From Bradyrhizobium algeriense (GTDB taxonomy: Bacteria; Pseudomonadota; Alphaproteobacteria; Rhizobiales; Xanthobacteraceae), in NCBI RefSeq assembly GCF_003062295.1, contig NZ_PYCN01000018.1, positions 62,001 to 126,000 on the forward strand: a DNA stretch of 64,000 nucleotides, given 5' to 3'. Positions 52,542-60,699 of this stretch are shown here, one piece after another. Within the stretch, counting starts at the first letter, position 1, and every line of letters begins with the position of its first letter. A program made the translations under genes and the position numbers. A model generated the notes under the pieces. That model did not search any database and was not told where the DNA came from. It was given only the letters and a program-made list of their open reading frames with translations.

Positions 52542-53255
52542 TTGAAACGATTCCTTCGCGATTTGCTGCGCAGCAGCTGGGTTCAGCGCGCGCTGGGCGT
52601 GCTCGCGGCCGAATATCTGCGGCTGGTCTGGCTGACCAACCGCTTCACCTATGAGCCGGCCGATGTCTACGACATCGTCGAGCCGGAGATGCCGGCCATC
52701 TTCGCGTTCTGGCACGGCCAGCACTTCATGACGCCGTTCATCAAGACCAAGGAGAGCCACCGCGCCAAGGTGCTGATCTCGCGGCATCGCGACGGCGAGT
52801 TCAACGCCATTGCTGCCGAGCGGCTCGGCATCGGAACCATCCGAGGCTCCGGCGATCATGGCGGCGCCTTTCACCGCAAGGGCGGCGTCGGCGCCTTCCG
52901 GGAAATGCTGCAGGCGCTGGAGGACAAGTGGAACGTCGCAACCACCGCCGACGTGCCGAAACGGGCGCGGGTGGTGGGGCTGGGCATCATCATGCTGGCG
53001 CGGGAGTCCGGCCGGCCGATCATGCCGTTTGCAATGGTGACCTCCAGGTTCATCCGGTTGAAGAACTGGGACTCCACCACCATCAATTTGCCCTTCGGGC
53101 GCGGTGCGGTGGTAGGCATTGAACATGTATACGTGCCGCCGGATGCCGATGCCGAGACTATGGAAAAGCTGCGTCTTCAGGTAGAATCTTATCTGAACGA
53201 AGCGACTCGTCGTGCCTATAAGGCCGTCGGGCGTCCGGAGGCCGCTCTTGGCTAA
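52542..53255 (+). CDS. Lysophospholipid/lipid A-type acyltransferase (DUF374)
   Basis: 237 aa. Acyltransferase motif region FAFWHGQHFMTPF near residue 54 (His), SRHRDGEFNAIAAERLGIGTIRGSG near 78 and GLGIIMLARESGRPIMPF near 150 match DUF374 proteins related to LpxL/PlsC. Probably acylates lipid A or phospholipid at the inner membrane. TTG 52542 start. Located between DUF4170 and waaA, overlapping waaA by 8 bp. Confidence 0.88.
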   Translation: MKRFLRDLLRSSWVQRALGVLAAEYLRLVWLTNRFTYEPADVYDIVEPEMPAIFAFWHGQHFMTPFIKTKESHRAKVLISRHRDGEFNAIAAERLGIGTIRGSGDHGGAFHRKGGVGAFREMLQALEDKWNVATTADVPKRARVVGLGIIMLARESGRPIMPFAMVTSRFIRLKNWDSTTINLPFGRGAVVGIEHVYVPPDADAETMEKLRLQVESYLNEATRRAYKAVGRPEAALG

Positions 53256-54552
53256 TTCGCTGCCGATGACGTTGCGCGTCTACCGGAAACTGTCGTCCGC
53301 GATGGTACCGCTGTCACCAGCGTTGATCAGCCGGCGGTTGAAGCTCGGCAAGGAAGATCCGGCGCGGGTCGGCGAGCGCCGCGGTCTGAGCGCCGATATC
53401 CGGCCCGCCGGGCCGCTGGTGTGGATTCACGGCGCCAGCGTCGGCGAGGTGCTGGCGGCGGCGGCGCTGATCGAGCGGCTGCGGGCCTTGAACCTGCGCA
53501 TCCTCCTGACCTCGGGCACGGTGACTTCGGCTGCGATCGTCGCCAAGCGGTTCCCCACTGACGTCATCCATCAATATGTGCCGTACGACTCGCCGCGTTA
53601 CGTCGCGCGTTTTCTCGATCACTGGCGGCCCTCGCTGGCGCTGTTCATCGAATCGGACCTGTGGCCGAACCTGATCCTGTCGAGCGCCGCGCGGCGGCTG
53701 CCGATGGTGCTGATCAACGGACGGATGTCGCAGCGCTCGTTTCCACGCTGGCAGCGGGTGCAAGGGACCATCTCGGCGTTGCTCGAAAAGTTCGACGTCT
53801 GCCTGGCGCAGTCGCAGACCGATGCGGATCGCTTTGCCACGTTGGGCAGCCGCAACGTCGTGGTGACCGGAAATCTCAAGCTCGATGTTCCCGCCCCGCC
53901 GGCCGATGCGAACAAGCTGGATATGCTGATGTCGATGACACGCGGCCGCCCGGTGGTGGTCGCGGCCTCGACGCATCCCGGCGAAGAAGAGATTCTGACG
54001 GAAACCCACCGCGCGCTCGCCGGCTATTTTCCAAAGCTGCTGACCGTGATCGTGCCGCGGCATCCCGATCGCGGCGAGGCCATCGCGCGCATGATCTCAG
54101 CTTCCGGCCTCAATCCGACCTTGCGCTCGCACGAGGATTTGCCCACCGCCACGACCGACATCTATGTCGCCGACACCATGGGTGAACTGGGGTTGTTCTA
54201 CCGGCTGGCGCCGATCGTGTTCATGGGCGGATCGCTGGTCGAGCATGGCGGGCAGAATCCGATCGAGGCGATCAAGCTCGGTGCGTCGGTCATCCACGGC
54301 CCCCACGTCTTCAATTTCACCGACGTCTATGAAGCCCTCGATTCCGCCGGCGGTGCGCGGCTGGCCGATACGCAGGAAATGCTGGTCAAGCAGTTCGGGC
54401 AGATGCTCGCCGATCCCAAGGCGCGCGAAGCCGTGCTGACTGCGTCCGAGCGCGTGGTCGGGCAACTCGGCGGCGCGCTGGAGCGCACGCTCTCCGCGCT
54501 CGAGCCGTATTTGCTGCAGTTGCGGATCGAGATGGGAGCCGCAAATGCGTGA
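53248..54552 (+). CDS. waaA: 3-deoxy-D-manno-octulosonic acid transferase WaaA (KdtA)
   Basis: 434 aa. Adds Kdo from CMP-Kdo to lipid IVA. Seen: MTLRVYRKLSSAMVPLSPALI near the start, WIHGASVGEVLAAAALIE near 60, IESDLWPNLI near 132, and C-terminal FMGGSLVEHGGQNPIEAIKLG near 335, the WaaA donor-site region. TTG 53248 is chosen because GGAGG lies 7 bases upstream; ATG 53266 lacks such a site. Overlaps DUF374 and lpxK, forming a lipid A operon. Confidence 0.94.
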   Translation: MANSLPMTLRVYRKLSSAMVPLSPALISRRLKLGKEDPARVGERRGLSADIRPAGPLVWIHGASVGEVLAAAALIERLRALNLRILLTSGTVTSAAIVAKRFPTDVIHQYVPYDSPRYVARFLDHWRPSLALFIESDLWPNLILSSAARRLPMVLINGRMSQRSFPRWQRVQGTISALLEKFDVCLAQSQTDADRFATLGSRNVVVTGNLKLDVPAPPADANKLDMLMSMTRGRPVVVAASTHPGEEEILTETHRALAGYFPKLLTVIVPRHPDRGEAIARMISASGLNPTLRSHEDLPTATTDIYVADTMGELGLFYRLAPIVFMGGSLVEHGGQNPIEAIKLGASVIHGPHVFNFTDVYEALDSAGGARLADTQEMLVKQFGQMLADPKAREAVLTASERVVGQLGGALERTLSALEPYLLQLRIEMGAANA

Positions 54553-55543
54553 GCCGGGCTTCTGGCACGGCCCGGCCTCGCTCAATTCGCATCTCCTGAA
54601 ACCGCTCGCCGCACTCTACGGCGCCATCGCCGCACAGCGCCTGCGGCGCAAGGGATTGAATGCAGGCATTCCGGTGCTCTGCGTCGGCAATTATAACGTC
54701 GGCGGCGCCGGCAAGACGCCGACCGTGTTGGCGCTGGCGAAACTGCTGCGCGACCTCGGCGAGACGCCGGTCGTGCTCAGCCGTGGCTATGGCGGCGAAT
54801 TGCGCGGGCCGATCCGGGTCGACCCGGAGCGGCACGCAGCTTCCGATGTCGGCGACGAGCCGCTGATGCTGGCAGGCCATCTGCCCGTCGTGGTGTCGCG
54901 CAAACGCGCCGAGGGCGTGCCGCTGGCGCGTTCGCAAGGCGCGACCGTGATCCTGATGGACGACGGCTTCCAGAATCCGTCGATCATCAAGGACGCGTCC
55001 CTGATCGTGATCGATAGCGAACGCGGGCTCGGCAACGGGAAGGTATTTCCCGCCGGCCCGCTCCGTGCGCCGCTGCGGCCGCAACTGGCGCGCACCGACG
55101 CGCTGATCGTCGTCGGGGACGGCTCGGCTGCTGCGCCGGTGGCCGTAGAGATCGCAGCACAGGGCAAACCGGTACTATCGGCGCATCTGAAGCCGGATGA
55201 GGCCGTGGTAGCGCAGCTTCGCGGCAAGCGCGTGCTGGCATTTGCCGGCATCGGCGATCCCGCGCGATTCTTCAACACGCTGCGCGCCAGCGGTATCGAT
55301 GTCGTCGAGCAGCGGGCCTTCGCCGACCATCATCCGTATTCGCTAGTCGAGATCGAAGGCCTGATCACCGAGGGCCGGCGCGACGGGCTGACATTGGTGA
55401 CGACGGAAAAGGATCTCGCGCGGCTGCGCGATCGGCAGCACATCGTGCCGTTCGCGGTAACGCTAGAGTTCGACGATCCTGCGCGCCTGCGAAAATTCGT
55501 CGCCGACCGGCTATTCAAGGCGCGCGAGAGGAAAGAACCGTAG
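54545..55543 (+). CDS. lpxK: Tetraacyldisaccharide 4'-kinase LpxK
   Basis: 332 aa. Phosphorylates lipid A precursor at the 4' position. P-loop VGNYNVGGAGKTPTVL near residue 46, SRGYGGELRGP near 80, DVGDEPLMLA near 100, and ILMDDGFQNPSI near 137 match LpxK. N-terminal hydrophobic patch holds it at the membrane. Its TAG stop belongs to a palindromic repeat beginning at 55540. Confidence 0.95.
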   Translation: MREPGFWHGPASLNSHLLKPLAALYGAIAAQRLRRKGLNAGIPVLCVGNYNVGGAGKTPTVLALAKLLRDLGETPVVLSRGYGGELRGPIRVDPERHAASDVGDEPLMLAGHLPVVVSRKRAEGVPLARSQGATVILMDDGFQNPSIIKDASLIVIDSERGLGNGKVFPAGPLRAPLRPQLARTDALIVVGDGSAAAPVAVEIAAQGKPVLSAHLKPDEAVVAQLRGKRVLAFAGIGDPARFFNTLRASGIDVVEQRAFADHHPYSLVEIEGLITEGRRDGLTLVTTEKDLARLRDRQHIVPFAVTLEFDDPARLRKFVADRLFKARERKEP

Positions 55544-55690
55544 CCCGGATGGGAGCCAACGGGTCGCGCGAACGCGTGCCCGGCGACGAGCGCAATTGCG
55601 CTCGCACAGCGATGACAGGCTCCGCGCAATCCGGGACACCTGTTCAATCACGCGCTAACCCCGGATTGCGCTTCGCTCCATCCGGACTAC
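55540..55690. repeat. Palindromic repeat, type C (copy 2), supplying the lpxK stop
   Basis: 151 bp, ends GTAGCCCGGATGG and CCATCCGGACTAC, highly similar to 28029-28177. The TAG at 55541-55543 is the in-frame lpxK stop codon. Confidence 0.9.
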
Positions 55691-55699
55691 CAGGCCAAC

Positions 55700-55954
55700 C
55701 TAGCCCTGCGTCTTCAGCGCGCCGGGAAAATGCCGCTGCAGCACGGCGGTCGGGACCGAATAGGCCTCCTGCAGGTCGACGCTCCAGTACTTCAATTCGT
55801 CGAGCGGGATCCGCACGTCGGTGATGGCGCAGCGCACATAAGTTCCTGGCGAAATCACGCGGAAATCGCCGTCCAGATATTGCACCTGCGCTTCGCCATG
55901 GCCCGAGGGACCGAATTTATTGAGCACCGTCAAACTCTCCGATTGGCCGCGCAC
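55700..55954 (-). CDS. DUF2093 domain-containing protein
   Basis: 84 aa or fewer. LNKFGPSGHGEAQVQYLDGDFRVISPGTYVRCAITDVRIPLDELKYWSVDLQEAY is the full DUF2093 pattern. The start is uncertain: GTG 55954 has AAGG upstream, while GTG 55927 (just before LNKF) has GGAGAG and matches where the family begins. Lies between lpxK and xseA, its usual neighbourhood. Function unknown. Confidence 0.85.
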   Translation of the reverse strand: MRGQSESLTVLNKFGPSGHGEAQVQYLDGDFRVISPGTYVRCAITDVRIPLDELKYWSVDLQEAYSVPTAVLQRHFPGALKTQG

Positions 55955-56112
55955 AGGCTGGCCTTAAGTATATTTTCCAAAATTCGATCTATCATAAATA
56001 GGTCGTACTGTCCGCCCCGGAAACTGACCTACTTGTGATGATTTTGTGCCGACCTGCATGATAGCGTGAATTTTACCGTGCCCGCAGCGTGATACCGATC
56101 CGACAGAGACCG

Positions 56113-56946
56113 ATGCGCCTGTTGTCAGCAACGCTATTCCTGACGCTCCTAGCGCCGACCTGCACGGCCGGTGCCGCGCAATTGCCGGCCCCGCGCCAGG
56201 TCGATATCCCGGCGACCGGTCTGACCCTGCATGCCCAGCTCTACAAGCCTGATGGTGACGGCCCGTTTCCCACCGTGATCGCGCTGCATGGCTGCGGCGG
56301 ATTGGGCGGGCAGTCCGAGCCCGTGCAGCCGCGCTACCGCGACTGGGCGGAACAGCTGTTGAAGACCGGCCATGCGGTGCTGCTGCCGGACAGTTACGGT
56401 TCGCGCGAACTCGGCCCGCAATGCCGCGACAGGGAGCGCCGAGTGCTCGCGCGCCGCGAGCGGGTCGCCGACGTCAATGCATCGCGGCAATGGCTGTTGC
56501 AGCAACCTTGGGCCGCGCGTGACCGGATCAGCCTGATGGGATGGGCGAACGGCGCCAGCGCGGTTCTGTGGGCGGTGCGCCCGCAATCGTCGGCGCGCGG
56601 TATTGCGCCGGACTTCCGCTCGGCCATCGCATTCTATCCGGACTGCCGGATCTCCTCCGGCCTCGGCTGGAGCACGCGGGTGCCGACGCTGCTGCTGATC
56701 GGCGCGCAGGACGATGTCAGTTCGCCACAGGCCTGCCGCCAAATGGTGGAGGAGGCCCGTGGCCGCAGCGCGCTCGCGCAGATCGTGGTCTATCCCGGCG
56801 CAGCCCACGATTTCGACCGCGCCAACCTGCCGCTGCGGGTGATCGCAGGCTCCGACGCCGCGTTACCTGAACGCGGTCATGTCGGCACGGATGTGGACGC
56901 GCGCAGGGACGCGCAGCGACGCGTCACGGAGTGGCTGGCGCGCTAG
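56113..56946 (+). CDS. Secreted dienelactone-hydrolase-like protein lacking the nucleophile
   Basis: 277 aa alpha/beta-hydrolase of the dienelactone hydrolase type with a signal peptide (residues 1-22). Core: TVIALHGCGGLGGQSE near 62, VLLPDSYGSRELGPQC near 97, then LMGWANGASAV near 143. The elbow should be G-W-S/C-N-G; here the third residue is Ala145 (codon GCG at 56545-56547). The acid (GAQDD) and base (GAAHDF) residues remain. Probably non-hydrolytic or a single-base change in this strain. Start ATG 56113; GTG 56089 is in frame. Overlaps xseA convergently by 4 bp. Confidence 0.8.
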   Translation: MRLLSATLFLTLLAPTCTAGAAQLPAPRQVDIPATGLTLHAQLYKPDGDGPFPTVIALHGCGGLGGQSEPVQPRYRDWAEQLLKTGHAVLLPDSYGSRELGPQCRDRERRVLARRERVADVNASRQWLLQQPWAARDRISLMGWANGASAVLWAVRPQSSARGIAPDFRSAIAFYPDCRISSGLGWSTRVPTLLLIGAQDDVSSPQACRQMVEEARGRSALAQIVVYPGAAHDFDRANLPLRVIAGSDAALPERGHVGTDVDARRDAQRRVTEWLAR

Positions 56947-58565
56947 AACAGGCTGCCCTGATCAACCGGCTTAGCCGCACGCTTCGGCGCCGCCGGCTTC
57001 GCCTCATGCGGTGCCGCTTTCGGCGTACCCACGGCGGGCGCCGTGGCCTGCGGCCGATCGGCATCCGCGGTAGCACCGACGCGGCCGTCGGCGAATTCGA
57101 TCGACAGATGCGCGCTCGGTCCGATCGCGGCGGCGGCATGCACGGCGTGGCCATGTTCGTCGCGCACCAGGGCAAAGCCGCGCGCGAGCACGCCGCGGTA
57201 GGACAGCGCCGACAACAATTGGCCGCTATGGGCGACCCGCGCGTCGAGGCGCTGCAGAGCGGTCAGAAGCGCGCGGCGGGCGCGCTCGGCCAGCCGTTGC
57301 GCACGTTCGCGGTCGCGCGCGATCGCATTGCGTTGCGCCTGGGCGTTGGAGAGTTTTGAGGCCTTCAGCCTGACCTCGAGCCCGGCAAAGCGTTCGCGCC
57401 GGTTGCGCAGCAGCGCGCGGGCGGACAGCCTGATGCGTTCGCCCGACACCGTGAGGCGGTGATTGGCCTGGGCAACCTGCCCGCGCAAAACCTTCAGCGT
57501 CAGGCCGGCGCTCAGATGCGAAAAGCGGCGGTGATGGGCATGCGTATTGGCCTTCAAGCCGCGGGGCAGGGCGGCGCCGAGGTGATCCAGCCGCTGCCTG
57601 GGGATCGCGAGCAGTTCGCTCGCTCCGGGCAGGGCGCGGGCGGCTGCGCGCAATTCACTGCGGCGGCTCTCCTGGCCGCGCTGCCAGCACACCATCGTGC
57701 GCCGCGCCAGGCTCTCGACCTCGACGAACAATTCGCTGCGCACCGGAACCGCCATTTCAGCGGCGGCCGTCGGCGTCGGCGCGCGCTTGTCGGCGGCGAA
57801 ATCGATCAGCGTGATATCGGTTTCGTGGCCGACGGCCGAGATCAGCGGGATCATGCTGTCGGCGGCGGCGCGAACCACAATCTCCTCGTTGAACGACCAC
57901 AGATCCTCCAGCGAGCCGCCGCCGCGCGCGACGATCAACAGATCCGGCCGCGGAATCTTTCCCGCTTCGGGCAGCGCATTGAAGCCGCGGATGGCGGCGG
58001 CCACCTGCTCGGCCGAGCCTTCGCCCTGCACCTTCACCGGCCACACCAGCACGCGGCGGGGAAAGCGGTCCTGCAGCCGGTGCAGGATGTCTCTGATGAC
58101 CGCACCTGTAGGCGAGGTGACAACGCCGATCACCTCGGGCAGCCAGGGCAGCAATTGCTTGCGCGACTCGTCGAACAGGCCCTCGGCGCCGAGTTTCCGC
58201 TTGCGCTCCTCCATCAGCGCCATCAGCGCGCCGATGCCGGCGGGCTCGAGCGCCTCGATGACGATCTGGTATTTCGACGAGCCCGGATAGGTCGTGAGCT
58301 TGCCGGTCGCGACGACCTCGAGCCCCTCCTGCGGCTTGAACCGCATCCGGGCGTGGGCGAATTTCCAGATCACCGCCTCGATCTTGGCGCTCTCGTCCTT
58401 CAGCGCGAAATAGCAGTGGCCGGAGGAGTGCGGCCCGCGAAAGCCGGAGATTTCGCCACGGACGCGGACATGGCCATAGGCGTCCTCCACCGTCCGTTTC
58501 AGGGCAGAGGACAGCTCGGAGACGGTAAATTCGGGCGCGTTGATCAGGTTTTCGGCAGCAGGCAT
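56943..58565 (-). CDS. xseA: Exodeoxyribonuclease VII large subunit XseA
   Basis: 540 aa. N-terminal OB-fold (VRVRGEISGFRGPHSSGHCYFALKDESAKIEAVIW near 35), catalytic core with VVTSPTGAVIRDILHRL near 148, ARGGGSLEDLWSFNEE near 215 and SAVGHETDITLIDFAADKRAPTPTAAAE near 245, then a long coiled-coil. The C-terminal 45 residues are Ala/Pro/Lys-rich, an extension common in alphaproteobacteria. ATG 58565 (MPAAENLINAPEF) is used. Degrades single-stranded DNA with XseB, which is not in the window. Confidence 0.95.
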   Translation of the reverse strand: MPAAENLINAPEFTVSELSSALKRTVEDAYGHVRVRGEISGFRGPHSSGHCYFALKDESAKIEAVIWKFAHARMRFKPQEGLEVVATGKLTTYPGSSKYQIVIEALEPAGIGALMALMEERKRKLGAEGLFDESRKQLLPWLPEVIGVVTSPTGAVIRDILHRLQDRFPRRVLVWPVKVQGEGSAEQVAAAIRGFNALPEAGKIPRPDLLIVARGGGSLEDLWSFNEEIVVRAAADSMIPLISAVGHETDITLIDFAADKRAPTPTAAAEMAVPVRSELFVEVESLARRTMVCWQRGQESRRSELRAAARALPGASELLAIPRQRLDHLGAALPRGLKANTHAHHRRFSHLSAGLTLKVLRGQVAQANHRLTVSGERIRLSARALLRNRRERFAGLEVRLKASKLSNAQAQRNAIARDRERAQRLAERARRALLTALQRLDARVAHSGQLLSALSYRGVLARGFALVRDEHGHAVHAAAAIGPSAHLSIEFADGRVGATADADRPQATAPAVGTPKAAPHEAKPAAPKRAAKPVDQGSLF

Positions 58566-58652
58566 CGGCAACTGATTCGGGCGTTGGAGGTGTTGGGGCA
58601 ACGTAGGGATTTTTGCCGGTCGCCGCCAATCCGGGCCTTGCGGAACTCACAT

Positions 58653-58669
58653 ACTCTGTACTACAGAGT
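58653..58669. promoter_or_regulatory. 17-bp perfect palindrome upstream of a hydrolase gene
   Basis: ACTCTGTA-C-TACAGAGT, followed by a further CTCTGTA at 58671-58677 on the same strand. It lies 32 bp before the alpha/beta-hydrolase start, a typical TetR- or MarR-type operator position. No TetR gene is adjacent. Confidence 0.55.
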
Positions 58670-58700
58670 TCTCTGTATTTGCCACCGAGAGGTCCAAGCC

Positions 58701-59711
58701 ATGCTGAAATCTCTGCTCCGTGGGATCGTGAGCTCGCTGAAATGGGGCCTGTGCGCGTTGGGCATGCTGGCCCTGTTGCTCACGGCCCTCGTCGCCACGC
58801 CGCTGACGCGGCCGGCGGAGCTGCAATCAATCTCGGCGGTCCGTGGCACCGTCGATTTCAGCGCCCTGCCTGCCGTGGAGCGGTTTCAGGCGAGGGACGG
58901 CACTACGCTTGGTTTCCGCCATTACCCCGCCGGTGGGCCGGCGACCGGCCGTGGGGCGATCGTGGTGCACGGTTCCTCGGGCTCCAGCGGCGGCACCATC
59001 CATGCGCTGTCGGCGGCGCTGGCGGCACGGGGCGTCGAGACCTGGGCGGTCGATATCCGAGGGCACGGCACGTCAGGTACGCGCGGCGACATCGGCTATG
59101 TCGGCCAGCTCGAGGATGACCTCGCCGATTTCGTCGCGATCGTGCGCAAGACCGCGCCTGATGCACCGCTGACGCTGGCCGGCCATTCCTCCGGCGGTGG
59201 CTTTGCTCTGCGCATCGCGGGTTCGCCGATCCAAAAGCTGTTCGCGCGCGCGGTGCTGCTCGCGCCCTATCTCGGCCATGACGCCCCGACCAGTCGGCCG
59301 GCATCGGGTGGCTGGGCCAATGCTGACGTCCCGCGCATCATCGGCCTGATGGCGCTGCGCAGCATCGGCGTGACCTGCTGCGAGGCGCTGCCGGTGCTGG
59401 CCTTCGCGGTGCCGCCGAATTCGGAAAAGAACCTGGTCGGAACCTATACCGATCGCCTGATGCGCAACTTCGCCGTGAACGGTGACTTCCGCCGCGATCT
59501 CGCCCGCGCAAGCGGACCGATCACGATCATCTCGGGCGCGGATGATGAGCTGATGTTCGCGGACAAATATGCCGAGGCGGTGCGCGACGCCAAAACGCCC
59601 GTCGCTGTGAAGCTGATCGAGGGCATCAATCACATGGGCATCGTCAGCGTGCCCAGGGCGATTTCTGTCATCGCCGACGATGTCGCCACCCGCGGCGCGG
59701 CCGGGACGTGA
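58701..59711 (+). CDS. Membrane-anchored alpha/beta hydrolase
   Basis: 336 aa. N-terminal hydrophobic anchor (about residues 14-36), then VVHGSSGSSGG near 90 (oxyanion region), VDIRGHGTSG near 118, nucleophile elbow LAGHSSGGGFAL near 155, acid in ISGADDELM near 275 and His in GINHMGIVS near 311. A complete serine-hydrolase triad. ATG 58701 follows GAGAGG; the much longer open frame before it is antisense to xseA and not coding. A palindromic operator precedes it. Confidence 0.88.
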   Translation: MLKSLLRGIVSSLKWGLCALGMLALLLTALVATPLTRPAELQSISAVRGTVDFSALPAVERFQARDGTTLGFRHYPAGGPATGRGAIVVHGSSGSSGGTIHALSAALAARGVETWAVDIRGHGTSGTRGDIGYVGQLEDDLADFVAIVRKTAPDAPLTLAGHSSGGGFALRIAGSPIQKLFARAVLLAPYLGHDAPTSRPASGGWANADVPRIIGLMALRSIGVTCCEALPVLAFAVPPNSEKNLVGTYTDRLMRNFAVNGDFRRDLARASGPITIISGADDELMFADKYAEAVRDAKTPVAVKLIEGINHMGIVSVPRAISVIADDVATRGAAGT

Positions 59712-59735
59712 ACTCAGCTCTGGAGCGATGACGCC

Positions 59736-60287
59736 ATGACGATCGACAGCCGGCAAGCTTCGGAGGCGCTCGACGATATCAATGAGATCGCGCGCCGTGT
59801 CCGCCAATCGACGATCTACAGCCTCAGCAGTCAGATGCTGATCATGTGGGGCGCGCTGGTGTTCGCCGGCAACATCGCGTCATTCCTCTGGCCGCGCACC
59901 GGCGGCTATATCTGGCTCGCGATCGAGGCAGTGGGCATTGTCGGTTCGTTCGCAATCAGCGCCTACAGCTACCCGAATACGCGAATCCGCACCTTCGACA
60001 TGCGGGTGTTCGCTGCCTACCTGCTGGTCCTGGCATTCGGCATATTCTGCTGCTGGTTCGGCCGTTTCACGCCGCGCCAGATCGGGACGTTCTGGCCGAT
60101 CTACTTCATGCTGTTCTACACCATCGTCGGACTGTGGTTTGGCCGTGCCTATGTCGTCATCGGCGTCGGCATCACCGCACTCACCCTGATCGGTTACTTT
60201 TTCATCGGCGACTGGTTCAAGCCGTGGATGGCGGTCGTCAACGGCGGCGGGCTGATGCTTGGCGGCCTGTGGATGCGCCGGAGCTGA
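59736..60287 (+). CDS. Polytopic membrane protein paired with a winged-helix regulator
   Basis: 183 aa with about five hydrophobic helices (residues 30-52, 57-77, 88-108, 120-138, 140-160) after a cytoplasmic helix (ASEALDDINEIARRVRQSTIYSL). The next gene, a winged-helix protein, starts 2 bases after the stop. Such membrane protein-regulator pairs often sense a ligand or stress, but no family is recognised. Confidence 0.75.
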   Translation: MTIDSRQASEALDDINEIARRVRQSTIYSLSSQMLIMWGALVFAGNIASFLWPRTGGYIWLAIEAVGIVGSFAISAYSYPNTRIRTFDMRVFAAYLLVLAFGIFCCWFGRFTPRQIGTFWPIYFMLFYTIVGLWFGRAYVVIGVGITALTLIGYFFIGDWFKPWMAVVNGGGLMLGGLWMRRS

Positions 60288-60288
60288 T

Positions 60289-60591
60289 ATGACCGGGCTC
60301 GACGACATCATTCATCAACCGCTGCGGCTGCGAATCATGGCGGCGCTGAATGCGTTGCCATCCGGCGTGGGGCTTGAATTCGCAAAACTGAAAAAGCTGA
60401 CGGGCGCGACCGACGGCAATCTCGGCGCCCATATCGAGACGCTGTCGAAGGCGGGCTACGTCGCGGTGGAAAAGGCCTTTGTCGGCAAGAAGCCGCAGAC
60501 CACCGTGACGGCCACCGCCGCCGGCCGCGCCGCCTTCGCCCGCCATGTGGCCATGCTGCAGGAGATCATCGCCGCCGCGGGTGGCAAATAG
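60289..60591 (+). CDS. Winged-helix transcriptional regulator (HTH_34-like)
   Basis: 100 aa single domain: LDDIIHQPLRLRIMAALNALPSG, FAKLKKLTGATDGNLGAHIETLSKAGYV (recognition region) and a wing VEKAFVGKKPQTTVTATAAGRAAFARH, as in PF13601-type regulators. ATG 60289 overlaps the end of the membrane protein gene (TGATATG) with GGAG upstream, so translation is coupled. Probably controls the adjacent operon. Confidence 0.88.
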   Translation: MTGLDDIIHQPLRLRIMAALNALPSGVGLEFAKLKKLTGATDGNLGAHIETLSKAGYVAVEKAFVGKKPQTTVTATAAGRAAFARHVAMLQEIIAAAGGK

Positions 60592-60699
60592 CGCCGAAAC
60601 ACCTCTGCACAACGGCTATTCTGCCGTCCGGTCCCCTTGCGGCGAGGGGGCGTTTTGTGCGACCGAAGCTGCATCTCATCCCCGCATCTGGCTCCTGTC

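Noticed and set aside
57459..58700. 5' extension of the hydrolase frame across xseA
   Set aside because: The sense xseA gene is complete with all motifs; the extension is its antisense, and the hydrolase has its own start and ribosome site at 58701.
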